Origin: G963663495 sp963663495
GTDB taxonomy: Bacteria > Bacteroidota > Rhodothermia > Rhodothermales > Bin80
Assembly: GCA_963663495.1 (NCBI GenBank)
Contig: OY760427.1
Location: 5,828,001 to 5,892,000 of the forward strand
Length of the DNA: 64,000 nt
Reading direction: 5' to 3'
The notes under the pieces were generated by a model. That model was not told where the DNA came from. It worked only from the letters and a program-made list of their open reading frames with translations, and ran no database searches. Below are positions 1 through 8,937 of this stretch, piece by piece; the stretch's first letter is position 1; each line of letters opens with the position of its first letter. Position numbers and translations under genes: made by a program.

Positions 1-1426
1 CGCGGGAGTTACTTTTTGTGCTTCGGTGGTGCAGATAGGATGGCTTTCGCCAGTTTTTCATAATCGGTTCCCGCTCTTCACGAAAAACTGCAATTATTTC
101 AAATACCTCAACACGCGGGTATTCATGCTATATAATTTCCATCTATTAGGGAGTTATATACCACAGTGCCATGCCCGAAACGGTTAGTGCATACCGCAAT
201 ATCACATACAGGCTGTTGCCCGGAAGTCGGAGTAACGCCAAGCAACCTGCTGGATTAGCGGGTGCGTGTAGGTTTGTGTGGAATGCCATCCTCGCAGCGC
301 AGAGCGAGGCGTACAAGAAAGCGAAAGAGGCTGGAGAGAAGCCGCCCTCGGTAAGCTTCTTCTCGCTGGGGAAGCGGTTCACGGCGCTGCGCCGCACGGT
401 CGAGTGGCTACCTGAATACTCCTTTGGTGTCGTTAGATACACATTGAAATATCAGGCGGATGCATGGAAGGCATTCTTCAAAGAGGACAAGAGAAGACCG
501 AGATTCCATTCCAGACGTGGTAGTACGTCTTCGTTCACGATCCCGGATAACGTAAGGGTTCGGGATGGCAAGCTGTATATCCCGAAAGTGGGATATACGG
601 CGCTCCGCAGGCGGGGAGGCAACCCGAACCCTGATGGTATACCCGTCAAAGCCACGGTAACGAAGAACGCCGGCAAAGGGTATGCTGTCATCTGCTACAA
701 GATGGAGGCACCTGTAATAGAGGATACCGGTGGTGCTGTAGGCATTGACCGTAATTGCGGGCAGGTTGCTATGGTCTCCACAGAGGGCGATACAAGCATT
801 ATCAGACAACCGGATACGAAGCGTCTTGATGCCAAGTTGAAGCGGCATCAGCGAAGACTGGCGAGACAGAAGAAAGGCTCCAACCGTCGTAACAGGCGGA
901 AGCATAGAATCGCCCGCATACAGCGCAAGCGTGCTACCATCCTCAAGAATGCGAACCACCAGGTAAGTCGCAGTATTGCCCATTGCTCCTCAAGGGTGAT
1001 ACTGGAGGACCTGAAGATCAAAGCGATGACATGTTCAGCTAAGGGGACGATGGAGAGCTTTGGCACAAACGTCAAACAGAAGTCTGGCCTCAACCGTGGA
1101 ATGCTGCGAACCGGTTGGGGCCAGCTGGATCAGATGCTGGGCTATAAGTGCCGCAAGGTGATAAAGGTTACCGCTGCCTATACCAGTCAGCGGTGTTCTG
1201 TGTGTGGGCACACAGAAGCGAGTAACCGTAAGACACGGAGCAAATTCACGTGTATGTCCTGTGGACATGCGGATCATGCAGACCTGAATGCGGCTGCAAA
1301 CATACTGGCCTCCGGGATTGGGGCTTCTGCACGGCGAGGGGCGTTCGGGTTACTGACCCCTATGACCCGTGAAATTGATACTAGTGCCTCACTGTGTACA
1401 GTTGGTCACTCACGTATATAATTTCC
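1..1426 (+). mobile_element. tnpB-carrying element, copy 1 (left tip outside window)
   Basis: The first base of the window lies about 31 bp inside the left end, judged by alignment with the complete copy at 3837-5294. The right end is a variant tip (ATATAATTTCC) ending near 1426, directly upstream of the fadN start region. The order is the same as in other copies: an IS1595-derived left block, an 8-bp spacer (ATCTATTA), an inner GGGAGTTATAT repeat at about 151, then tnpB whose stop codon lies inside the right terminal repeat. The target duplication cannot be tested because the left flank is missing. Confidence 0.85.
171..1421 (+). CDS. tnpB: TnpB-family RNA-guided endonuclease-like protein, copy 1
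   Basis: This 416-aa protein matches the TnpB/OrfB family. It has an N-terminal helix-turn-helix-like segment, and a RuvC-like fold with acidic residues at about D193 (GIDRN), E279 (LEDLK) and D371 (ADLNAA). A zinc ribbon (C342, C345, C361, C364) lies between the last two RuvC motifs. TnpB proteins in IS200/IS605 and IS607 are guide-RNA-directed DNA nucleases whose omega RNA overlaps the 3' end of the gene. No TnpA tyrosine recombinase or serine recombinase is nearby; the element has IS1595-like ends instead. It differs from the sister copies by a few substitutions (for example ED instead of EG near residue 104) but keeps the full frame and all catalytic residues. The stop codon lies in the right terminal repeat. 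Confidence 0.92.
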   Translation: MPETVSAYRNITYRLLPGSRSNAKQPAGLAGACRFVWNAILAAQSEAYKKAKEAGEKPPSVSFFSLGKRFTALRRTVEWLPEYSFGVVRYTLKYQADAWKAFFKEDKRRPRFHSRRGSTSSFTIPDNVRVRDGKLYIPKVGYTALRRRGGNPNPDGIPVKATVTKNAGKGYAVICYKMEAPVIEDTGGAVGIDRNCGQVAMVSTEGDTSIIRQPDTKRLDAKLKRHQRRLARQKKGSNRRNRRKHRIARIQRKRATILKNANHQVSRSIAHCSSRVILEDLKIKAMTCSAKGTMESFGTNVKQKSGLNRGMLRTGWGQLDQMLGYKCRKVIKVTAAYTSQRCSVCGHTEASNRKTRSKFTCMSCGHADHADLNAAANILASGIGASARRGAFGLLTPMTREIDTSASLCTVGHSRI

Positions 1427-1491
1427 TAGTTTAGATGTTCGGCACGGGTGCCCATCGCCCACGCCATCCATCGCCTACATCATTGACTTGC

Positions 1492-3825
1492 ATGTACACT
1501 CCGTTCCTAAAAGCCGCGGTAATTGGTGCCGGCACCATGGGGGCGCAGATCGCCGCCCACCTTGCTAATGCAGGCCTGCGCGTAGACCTCCTGGACCTGC
1601 CTGCTCCGGATGGCATGCCATCCAATGCAGTGGTGCAACGAGCATTTCGGGCTGCAGAACGACTTCGCCCTGTCCCGCTGCATACGCGAAAAGTTGCCGA
1701 CCGCGTTACAGTCGGCAACACGAAAGATGATTATGGCCGCTTAGCAACGGCGGATTGGGTAATAGAGGCGGTGGTGGAGCGCCTTGATGTCAAGCGCCAA
1801 GTGATGCGACGAATTGCGGAGGTAGTTCGTGAAGACGCGGTGGTGTCCACCAATACCAGCGGTATCCGCGTCAAAGAGATTGTGCAGGGTTTGCCCGACG
1901 ACTTCCGCAGAAGAGTGCTCGGCACCCATTTCTTCAATCCGCCGAGGTACCTGAAGCTGCTGGAGCTGATCCCGACAGAGGATACCGACCCGGCGATACT
2001 GCGCCGCATCTCGTGGTTTGGCCGCGTACATCTCGGCAAAGGGATTGTGGTCGCAAATGATGTACCGTATTTCATTGGAAATCGTATCGGCATGTTCGGT
2101 ATGATCGGGGCGATCGGCTACGTGGAGAGCGGCGCGTATTCCATTGAGGAGATTGACATACTGACCGGGCCATTGGTTGGCCGCCCGAAATCCGGAACGT
2201 TTCGTACGGCTGATGTTGTTGGACTGGATGTCTTGCACTTGGCATTGCAGAACCTCTATCAATGTGTGCAGCACGACGAAAGCAGAGAGCGGTTTCAGAC
2301 ACCGCCACTGCTGGAAAAGCTGGTTAGCGGCGGCTCGTTGGGAGCCAAGACACGGGCAGGGTTTTATCGTAAGGTCGGGCGCTCCATCCTGTCGGTAGAT
2401 CCTGAAACCATGGAGTACACGCCGCCGGCACCCATGGCGTTGGGTAATTTGGAAACGCTGCGCGCAAGTGGTGGGCTGGAAGCGCGCATGCGTGTGTTGT
2501 TTGCCGATGAGGGAAGGGCCGGGCAGTTCTTCAGGGCATCTGTGCTGGACACGATGGCCTACGCTGCTAGGCGCATCGGCGAGGTTACCGACCGGCCTGC
2601 ACGCGTAGATAAAGCTATGCGGTGGGGCTTCGGTTGGAAGCGCGGTCCCTTTGAGGTATGGGATACGCTGGGTTTTCATCGCGTGCTGGATGAGATGGAT
2701 ACGCTGCAACTCGTCGTTCCCGACTGGGTGCGAAGTCTCGCACGGCAGCCCGATCCGACATTCTATGGCGCCGCCCGAACTACGACATTCATACCGGGAA
2801 TCAGGAGCTATGAGAAGATCGCCAAGCCAGATGACGAGCTGGATATTGCGTCTATGCCGAAGGTATGGTCCAATTCGGAAGTGGCATTGCGAGACATGGG
2901 TGATGGCGTAGCGCTCCTGGAGTTCCAATCAAAGGCCAACACGCTGGGGCGTGATGTCATCCAGGGCTTGCTTACATCTATTGATAAGGTTGAAAGCGAT
3001 GGCTGGCATGGCCTCGTGATTGGAAACACCGGAACCCATTTTTCGGCTGGGGCCAACCTGAAGGAAATGGCCCATGCGTTGCAGCAACGCGATTTTGAGC
3101 TGATTGACCGGTACATAGCGGCGTTTCAGCACGCTATGCTACGCGTTACGTACTCCAGCCGTCCGGTTGTCGTCGCCACCCATCAGCGCGCGCTGGGGGG
3201 AGGGTGTGAACTGGTGATGTCGTCGGGACATCCCGTGGCGGCTGCGGAGTCGTACTTGGGGCTCGTGGAGCTTGCTGTAGGTCTGATCCCCGCTGGTACC
3301 GGTAGCATGCGCCTGGCGCGCAGGGCAGCGGCCTTGAGTTCGGGCCATGACAGCGACCTGCAAGCCTTTCTCAATAGGTCGTTTGAGACCGTAGCAAAGG
3401 CAACGGTGGCAACAAGCGCCCGGCAGGCACAGGAGCACGGGTTCCTGCCCCCGCATACCGTGGTCATCATGCACGAAGATCGGCGCTTTCATGTGGCAAA
3501 GCAGGAAATACTCCGCTTATCAATGCAAGGGTACATGCCGCCGGTCCCGTCGGGTATACGAGTGCTCGGGCGGCCTGGTGCTGCAGTGCTGCAAGTCGGA
3601 GTATACCAGATGCGCCAGGGCAAATTCATTTCTGATTACGACCTTCACCTGGCGGGCAAGCTTGCCTATGTTCTGACAGGTGGAGATCTTACAGGTCCGC
3701 AGGATGTTTCCGAACAGTACCTGCTGGATTTGGAGCGGGAGGTGTTCCTGGGACTTCTCGGTCAGCCCAAGACGCAGGAACGCATACAGAGCCTGCTGAC
3801 CTCCAACAAGCCGGTTCGCAACTAA
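1492..3825 (+). CDS. fadN: 3-hydroxyacyl-CoA dehydrogenase / enoyl-CoA hydratase (FadN/YusL type)
   Basis: This is a bifunctional beta-oxidation enzyme of about 777 aa. The N-terminal Rossmann domain starts almost at residue 1 with the NAD-binding motif GAGTMGAQIAAHLANAG, followed by the 3HCDH domain with HFFNPPRYLKL. The C-terminal third is a crotonase (enoyl-CoA hydratase) domain with GTHFSAGANLKEM and GGGCELVMSSGHP. Dehydrogenase-first order is the FadN/YusL arrangement rather than E. coli FadB. The ATG at 1492 is preferred over the one at 1435 because the dinucleotide fold begins directly after it and the extra 19 residues are unlike the family. fadA and fadE follow, reproducing the fadNAE order known from Bacillus, but a tnpB element now sits between fadN and fadA. 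Cytoplasmic; oxidises 3-hydroxyacyl-CoA made from enoyl-CoA. Confidence 0.92.
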   Translation: MYTPFLKAAVIGAGTMGAQIAAHLANAGLRVDLLDLPAPDGMPSNAVVQRAFRAAERLRPVPLHTRKVADRVTVGNTKDDYGRLATADWVIEAVVERLDVKRQVMRRIAEVVREDAVVSTNTSGIRVKEIVQGLPDDFRRRVLGTHFFNPPRYLKLLELIPTEDTDPAILRRISWFGRVHLGKGIVVANDVPYFIGNRIGMFGMIGAIGYVESGAYSIEEIDILTGPLVGRPKSGTFRTADVVGLDVLHLALQNLYQCVQHDESRERFQTPPLLEKLVSGGSLGAKTRAGFYRKVGRSILSVDPETMEYTPPAPMALGNLETLRASGGLEARMRVLFADEGRAGQFFRASVLDTMAYAARRIGEVTDRPARVDKAMRWGFGWKRGPFEVWDTLGFHRVLDEMDTLQLVVPDWVRSLARQPDPTFYGAARTTTFIPGIRSYEKIAKPDDELDIASMPKVWSNSEVALRDMGDGVALLEFQSKANTLGRDVIQGLLTSIDKVESDGWHGLVIGNTGTHFSAGANLKEMAHALQQRDFELIDRYIAAFQHAMLRVTYSSRPVVVATHQRALGGGCELVMSSGHPVAAAESYLGLVELAVGLIPAGTGSMRLARRAAALSSGHDSDLQAFLNRSFETVAKATVATSARQAQEHGFLPPHTVVIMHEDRRFHVAKQEILRLSMQGYMPPVPSGIRVLGRPGAAVLQVGVYQMRQGKFISDYDLHLAGKLAYVLTGGDLTGPQDVSEQYLLDLEREVFLGLLGQPKTQERIQSLLTSNKPVRN

Positions 3826-3836
3826 ACGTATTCTTC

Positions 3837-4008
3837 GGGAGTTGTATGGCTGAGTGCCACGCGTTTTCGCAGGAGTTACTTTTTGTGCTTTGGTGGTGCA
3901 GACTGGATGGCTTTCGCCAGTTTTTCGTAATCGGTTCCCGCTTTTCACGAAAAGACTGCAATTATTTCAAATAACTCAACACGTGGGTATTCATGCTATA
4001 TAAGTTCC
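3837..4008 (+). repeat. IS1595-derived internal-deletion (MITE-like) block at left end of each tnpB element
   Basis: The first ~98 bp resembles the left end of the IS1595 element (18086-18180: acgcgttttcgc, ggagttactttttgtgcttt, ggctttcgccagtt). The remaining ~75 bp resembles that element's right end (19783-19863: cataatcggttcccgct, tgcaattatttcaa, acgcgtggg). It is therefore the two IS1595 ends joined with the middle deleted, the usual origin of a MITE. The same block occurs at about 1-143, 8942-9113, 20360-20532 and, reversed, 52852-53021. No coding capacity is seen in it. Confidence 0.82.
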
Positions 4009-4038
4009 ATATATTAGGGAGTTATATACCACCGTGCC

Positions 4039-5289
4039 ATGCCCGAAACGGTTAGTGCGTACCGCAATATCACATACAGGCTATTGCCCGGAAGTCGGAG
4101 TAACGCCAAGCACCTTGCTGGATTAGCGGGTGCGTGTAGGTTTGTGTGGAATGCCATCCTCGCAGAGCAGAGCGAGGCCTACAAGAAAGCGAAAGAGGCT
4201 GGAGAGAAGCCGCCCTCGGTAAGCTTCTTCTCGCTGGGGAAGCGGTTCACGGCACTGCGCCGTACGGTCGAGTGGCTACCTGAATACTCCTTTGGTGTCG
4301 TTAGATACACATTGAAATATCAGGCGGATGCATGGAAGGCATTCTTCAAGGAGGGTAAGAGGAGACCGAGATTCCATTCCAGACGTGGTAGTACGTATTC
4401 GTTCACGATCCCGGATAACGTAAGGGTTCGGGATGGCAAGCTGTATATCCCGAAAGTGGGATATATGGCGCTCCGCAGGCGGGGAGGCAACCCGTACCCT
4501 GATGGTATACCCATCAAAGCCACGGTAACGAAGAACGCCGGCAAAGGGTATGCTGTCATCTGCTACAAGATTGAGGCACCTGTAATAGAGGATACTGGCA
4601 GTGCTGTAGGCATTGACCGTAATTGCGGGCAGATCGCTATGGTCTCCACAGAGGGCGATACAAGCATTATCAGACAACCGGATACCAAGCGTCTTGATGC
4701 CAAGTTGAAGCGGCATCAGCGAAGACTGGCGAGACAGAAGAAAGGCTCCAACCGTCGTAACAGGCGGAAGCATAGAATCGCCCGCATACAGCGCAAGCGT
4801 GCTACCATCCTCAAGAATGCGAACCACCAGGTAAGTCGCAGTATTGCCAAATGCTCCTCAACGGTGATACTGGAGGACCTAAAGATCAAAGCGATGACAC
4901 GTTCAGCTAAGGGGACGATGGAGAGCTTTGGCACAAACGTCAGACAGAAGTCTGGCCTCAACCGTGGAATACTGCGAACAGGTTGGGGCCAGCTGGATCA
5001 GATGCTGGGCTATAAGTGCCGCAAGGTGATAAAGGTTACCGCTGCCTATACCAGTCAGCGGTGTTCTGTGTGTGGGCACACAGAAGCGAATAACCGTAAG
5101 ACACGGAGCAAATTCACGTGTATGTCCTGCGGCCATGCGGATCATGCAGACCTGAATGCGGCTGCAAACATACTGGCCTCCGGGATTGAGGCTTCTGCAC
5201 GGCGAGGGGCGTTCGGGTTACCGACCCCTATGACCCGTGAAATTGATACTAGTGCCTCACTGTGTGCCGTTGGTCACTCACGTATATAA
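4039..5289 (+). CDS. tnpB: TnpB-family RNA-guided endonuclease-like protein, copy 2
   Basis: 416 aa, an intact sister of copy 1. RuvC aspartate/glutamate/aspartate motifs (GIDRN, LEDLK, ADLNAA) and the CxxC...CxxC zinc ribbon are all present. Differences from the other copies are mostly conservative (for example NRKTRSKF and an ASGIEASARRG tail), so the family is diverging while keeping the frame. It is read in the same direction as fadN and fadA. Because tnpB has its start just inside an inner GGGAGTTATAT repeat and its stop inside the right terminal repeat, tnpB plus these repeats form a self-contained unit within the larger element. Confidence 0.92.
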   Translation: MPETVSAYRNITYRLLPGSRSNAKHLAGLAGACRFVWNAILAEQSEAYKKAKEAGEKPPSVSFFSLGKRFTALRRTVEWLPEYSFGVVRYTLKYQADAWKAFFKEGKRRPRFHSRRGSTYSFTIPDNVRVRDGKLYIPKVGYMALRRRGGNPYPDGIPIKATVTKNAGKGYAVICYKIEAPVIEDTGSAVGIDRNCGQIAMVSTEGDTSIIRQPDTKRLDAKLKRHQRRLARQKKGSNRRNRRKHRIARIQRKRATILKNANHQVSRSIAKCSSTVILEDLKIKAMTRSAKGTMESFGTNVRQKSGLNRGILRTGWGQLDQMLGYKCRKVIKVTAAYTSQRCSVCGHTEANNRKTRSKFTCMSCGHADHADLNAAANILASGIEASARRGAFGLPTPMTREIDTSASLCAVGHSRI

Positions 5290-5307
5290 ACCCCTATTCT
5301 TCGCCCC

Positions 5308-6492
5308 ATGGACTACTCCGCATATGTTGTTGCCAGTGTGCGCACGCCGGTCGGTAAAGCAAAGCGCGGCGCCCTGAGAGAGATGCGCCCGGAGCAATTG
5401 GGCGCAGGGGTAATCCGGGAGGCCATTCGCAGAACAGATGGATTGGCACCGGACCGCGTGGATGATGTACTGATAGGTTGCGCCTTTCCTGAAGGCCCCC
5501 AAGGCATGAATATTGGCCGCATCATTGCGGGTATGGCAGGGCTGCCTGACAGCGTGCCCGGAGCAACTGTAAACCGCTTTTGCTCGTCTGGCTTGCAGAC
5601 CATCGCTATGGGATGCCAAGCCGTAGGGGCCGGTCATGCGGAATGCATCGTGGCGGGAGGAACGGAGTCTATGAGCATGGTTCCGATGAGCGGATATTTT
5701 TTCCAGCCGGATCCGGCTGTAGTAGCTGCGCGCCCCCAGGTGTATATCTCCATGGGCAACACGGCGGAAAATCTGGCGGAACGCTACTGTGTGTCCCGCG
5801 CGGACCAGGATCGCTTCGCGCTCCAGTCCCATGAGCGTGCGCTGGCGGCGTGCGCAGACGGCAAATTCGAAGAGGAGATCGTTCCCGTGGCGCTGAAAGA
5901 GAAGCGCTTCGTAAACGGGGGAGTAATAACACGCGACCGTACGCTTGACGCAGACGAGGGGCCGCGGCAGGACACCTCCTGTGAGGCGCTGGCAAAGCTG
6001 CGCCCGGTTTTCCGGCGCGGCGGTACCGTAACCGCCGGGAATTCTTCGCAGATGTCAGATGGCGCAGCAGCGTCGGTGATCATGGGAGCCCCCATGATTG
6101 ACGAGCTGGGCCTTGAGCCGATGGCGCGCATGGTTGGGTATGCCGTCGCAGGCGTGCCCCCTGAAATCATGGGCATCGGCCCGGTGGATGCTATTGCAAA
6201 AGTTTTGCAGCAATGCGACCTCGCGCTGGAAGATATCGGTTTGATAGAGCTTAACGAGGCATTTGCTGTGCAGGCGCTAGCGGTGATCCGCGAGGCATGC
6301 CTTGACGAAAGGATCGTAAACGTGAACGGCGGCGCCGTTGCGCTAGGGCATCCACTCGGATGTACCGGAGCGAAGCTTACGGCTACATTGCTACACGAAA
6401 TGAAAAGGCGCGGCACGCGGTACGGCCTTTGCACTATGTGCGTCGGGGGCGGGATGGGGGCAGCTGCCGTTTTTGAAAACCTGATGCGCTAA
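5308..6492 (+). CDS. fadA: Acetyl-CoA C-acyltransferase (3-ketoacyl-CoA thiolase)
   Basis: This is a 394-aa thiolase, the usual family length. The acyl-enzyme cysteine lies in VNRFCSSGLQ near residue 92. The general-base histidine is in GGAVALGHPLGCTG near residue 350, and the second catalytic cysteine is in GLCTMCVGGGMG near residue 380. ELNEAFAVQ is the conserved CoA-site segment. It cleaves 3-ketoacyl-CoA to acetyl-CoA plus a shortened acyl-CoA as the last step of the beta-oxidation cycle. fadE follows 12 nt downstream. The start is ATG at 5308, six bases after the target duplication of the tnpB element, so any upstream operon promoter must now read through that element or come from it. 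Confidence 0.95.
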   Translation: MDYSAYVVASVRTPVGKAKRGALREMRPEQLGAGVIREAIRRTDGLAPDRVDDVLIGCAFPEGPQGMNIGRIIAGMAGLPDSVPGATVNRFCSSGLQTIAMGCQAVGAGHAECIVAGGTESMSMVPMSGYFFQPDPAVVAARPQVYISMGNTAENLAERYCVSRADQDRFALQSHERALAACADGKFEEEIVPVALKEKRFVNGGVITRDRTLDADEGPRQDTSCEALAKLRPVFRRGGTVTAGNSSQMSDGAAASVIMGAPMIDELGLEPMARMVGYAVAGVPPEIMGIGPVDAIAKVLQQCDLALEDIGLIELNEAFAVQALAVIREACLDERIVNVNGGAVALGHPLGCTGAKLTATLLHEMKRRGTRYGLCTMCVGGGMGAAAVFENLMR

Positions 6493-6504
6493 TACGGAGG
6501 GCGC

Positions 6505-8937
6505 ATGGAAGGATGGCCATTATTTAGCGGACTCATGTCCTTTCCCGGATGGGCTGCAGCCTGTACCGTCGGTCTGGCATTGGTCCTGGGTCACCTGGGC
6601 GGACGCGCATGGATGTGGTCCGTGGCTCTGTTGGCATGTCTTTACGGATTTGGTGCGCCTGCATCGCTCTGGATGGCCGGGATAGTCGTCTCCGCCTTCA
6701 TGGTGGTGGTTCCGCTGCGCCGCGCGCTGTTGACGAGGCCCTTGATGGCCGTGGTTCGCTCAGCGGGTCTTCTACCCCGTATATCAGAGACGGAGCAGGT
6801 AGCCATTCAGGCCGGAACTGTCTGGGTGGAGGGAGAGCTGTTTGGCGGAAAACCGGACTTCAGGCGCATACTGCAGCAGCCGTACCCGTCATTGACGCAA
6901 AGAGAGCAGATGTTTCTTGACGGGCCGGTGGAAGAGCTTTGCCGCGTCACAGAGAGCTGGCGCATGTGGAGAGATCGTACATTGCCAACAGAGGCTTGGG
7001 ACATTATCCGGCGTGAAAAGTTTTTCGGGTTGATCATCCCGGAGAAGTACGGGGGGCATGGATTTTCCGCGCGGTTGAATAGCGCAGTAGTGCAGAAGCT
7101 GCATTCCCGCTGTGGACCGTTAGCTACCATGATTATGGTGCCCAATTCGCTCGGGCCGGCGGAGCTGCTAGTCCACTACGGTACAAAAGAGCAGCAGAAC
7201 CACTACCTGCCGCGGTTGGCGGATGGCAGCCTGATCCCCGCGTTCGCACTGACAGAACCGGCCGCAGGATCCGATGCGGGGGCTTTGCGGGCTAAGGGAG
7301 TAGTATTCCGGGACGAGGACGGCGGTCTAAAACTCCGCCTGCAATGGAGCAAGCGCTATATCACGTTGGCGCCGGTGGCGGGGGTATTGGGTCTGGCGTT
7401 CAAGCTACACGATCCGGATAGCCTTTTGGGCCGGGGACCGTCTCCCGGTATTACGTGTGCACTGATAGCGACAGACACGCCGGGTGTTGTGACCGGCCTT
7501 CGGCATGACCCTTTGGGAGTACCGTTCCCCAACGGGCCCACGGAAGGGCATGATGTGGTAGTGCCCGTGGATGCCATCATTGGCGGTGCTGCGGGTGCCG
7601 GCCATGGCTGGCGGATGCTCATGGAGTCGCTCGCCGCCGGGCGCGGGATATCGCTTCCGGCTGTAGCAACAGGCGGCATTAAGATGGCATCTCTGGTTGC
7701 AAGCGCACATGCCACGGTGCGAGAGCAGTTCGGGTTGCCCATCGGATGGTTTGAAGGGGTACAGGAGGCATTGGCACGTATTGGTGGCGCGGCTTACCTC
7801 TCGGAGGCTGCCTGCGTATATACCCTGGGCGCTATTGACCACGGAGCCAAACCTGCGGTAGTGACGGCGATGGCCAAATATAACCTGACGGAGCTCAGCC
7901 GGCAGGTGGTGCTGGACGCAATGGACATCCTTGGCGGTAATGGCATATCCGGCGGGCCGCGAAACCTGATCGCCGAGGCCTATATCGCGAGCCCGATATC
8001 CATCACGGTAGAGGGGGCGAATATTCTTACCAGAACGCTGATCATCTTTGGGCAGGGCGCCATACGGTGCCATCCATGGGCCTACAAGGCCATACAGACG
8101 CTGGAGGGTGACCTCCGTGGGTTTGACGAGGCCATCTGGGGCTACGCAGGCCATGTTTTGCGGAACAAGGTTCGGGCGTTGCTCCTCGGTGTTACGCGCG
8201 GACGACTGCAGGTCGTGCCGACCAGAGGCTTGGTGGGACGGTATTTGCGGAAGCTTGGGTGGGCCAGCGCTTCCTTCGCATTCCTGGCAGATGTGGCGAT
8301 GATGGGGATCGGTTCAAACCTCAAGCGCAAGGAACGTGTGGCAGGACGCTTCGCGGATATTTTCTCCTGGATGTACCTCGCGGCGGCGGCCCTGCGCCGG
8401 TTCGAGGCAGAAGGGCGCTTACGGGAAGATGAACCGTACTTGCGATGGGTAATGGACTGTGCGTTCTCGAAAATGCAATCCGCGTTTGAGGATCTCCTGG
8501 CTAACATGCCCATTCGTGGACTGGGATGGCTCTTCCGCGGGCCGATTTTGTTCTGGTGGCGCGTAAATCCGCTGTCGCTCGGACCGAAGGATTCCGATGG
8601 TGCCAGGATCGCACGGTTGATGCAGACACCGGGTGAGCAGCGAAACCGCATGACGCAGGGAGTCTACGTACCGGAGGATGCAGACCAGGCAATGGGGCGG
8701 TTGCAGCAGGCTTTTGATATTGCGGCCAGAGCTAAGCCGGTCCGCACGCGGGTGCATAGGGCCGTAAAATCCGGCATGCTGGAAGAGAGTCCCCAAGTGG
8801 TTGACGATGCTGTTGCAGCCGGGGTGATCACCATGGAAGAGAAGGACCTTATCATCGCGGCAGCAGCGGCTCGGTGGGATGCCATTCAGGTAGATGTATT
8901 CGACGAGGATGATTACCTGCAGCACCATCGCAGATAA
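6505..8937 (+). CDS. fadE: Acyl-CoA dehydrogenase, large FadE type
   Basis: This 810-aa protein has the length and layout of the E. coli FadE class rather than the 380-aa soluble dehydrogenases. The N-terminal ~80 residues hold hydrophobic helices, followed by the FAD acyl-CoA dehydrogenase domain (FALTEPAAGSDAGALRAKG; GGNGISGGPRNLI; ITVEGANILTRTL) and a C-terminal domain of the DUF1974 kind. It catalyses the first, FAD-linked desaturation of acyl-CoA in beta-oxidation, probably at the membrane. A GGAGG site precedes the ATG at 6505, and fadA is 12 nt upstream. The stop codon at 8935-8937 lies inside the 8-bp target sequence of the next tnpB element. Confidence 0.93.
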   Translation: MEGWPLFSGLMSFPGWAAACTVGLALVLGHLGGRAWMWSVALLACLYGFGAPASLWMAGIVVSAFMVVVPLRRALLTRPLMAVVRSAGLLPRISETEQVAIQAGTVWVEGELFGGKPDFRRILQQPYPSLTQREQMFLDGPVEELCRVTESWRMWRDRTLPTEAWDIIRREKFFGLIIPEKYGGHGFSARLNSAVVQKLHSRCGPLATMIMVPNSLGPAELLVHYGTKEQQNHYLPRLADGSLIPAFALTEPAAGSDAGALRAKGVVFRDEDGGLKLRLQWSKRYITLAPVAGVLGLAFKLHDPDSLLGRGPSPGITCALIATDTPGVVTGLRHDPLGVPFPNGPTEGHDVVVPVDAIIGGAAGAGHGWRMLMESLAAGRGISLPAVATGGIKMASLVASAHATVREQFGLPIGWFEGVQEALARIGGAAYLSEAACVYTLGAIDHGAKPAVVTAMAKYNLTELSRQVVLDAMDILGGNGISGGPRNLIAEAYIASPISITVEGANILTRTLIIFGQGAIRCHPWAYKAIQTLEGDLRGFDEAIWGYAGHVLRNKVRALLLGVTRGRLQVVPTRGLVGRYLRKLGWASASFAFLADVAMMGIGSNLKRKERVAGRFADIFSWMYLAAAALRRFEAEGRLREDEPYLRWVMDCAFSKMQSAFEDLLANMPIRGLGWLFRGPILFWWRVNPLSLGPKDSDGARIARLMQTPGEQRNRMTQGVYVPEDADQAMGRLQQAFDIAARAKPVRTRVHRAVKSGMLEESPQVVDDAVAAGVITMEEKDLIIAAAAARWDAIQVDVFDEDDYLQHHRR

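Larger units (their letters stand above)
3837..5294 (+). mobile_element. tnpB-carrying element, copy 2, complete with 8-bp target duplication
   Basis: The left tip GGGAGTTGTATGGCTGAGTG pairs with the right end ...CACTCACGTATATAAACCCC as imperfect terminal inverted repeats. The direct repeat TATTCTTC flanks it at 3829-3836 and 5295-5302, a perfect 8-bp target duplication as made by IS1595-family DDE transposases. IS200/IS605 elements make no duplication and have no terminal inverted repeats. Inside lie an IS1595-derived left block (3837-4008), spacer ATATATTA (4009-4016), an inner GGGAGTTATATACC repeat (4017) and tnpB. It is inserted between fadN and fadA in the same orientation as the operon. 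Confidence 0.93.

Noticed and set aside
408..983. 191-codon open frame opposite tnpB, with ~183-codon equivalents in several copies
   Set aside because: It recurs only because tnpB recurs. It shows no start signal or family features, and its composition is that of a reverse-strand shadow.
1741..2928. 395-codon open frame opposite fadN
   Set aside because: fadN is a clear, complete enzyme on the other strand. The antisense reading has no recognisable motif.
7405..8154. 249-codon frame opposite fadE
   Set aside because: Shadow of a well-supported acyl-CoA dehydrogenase domain.
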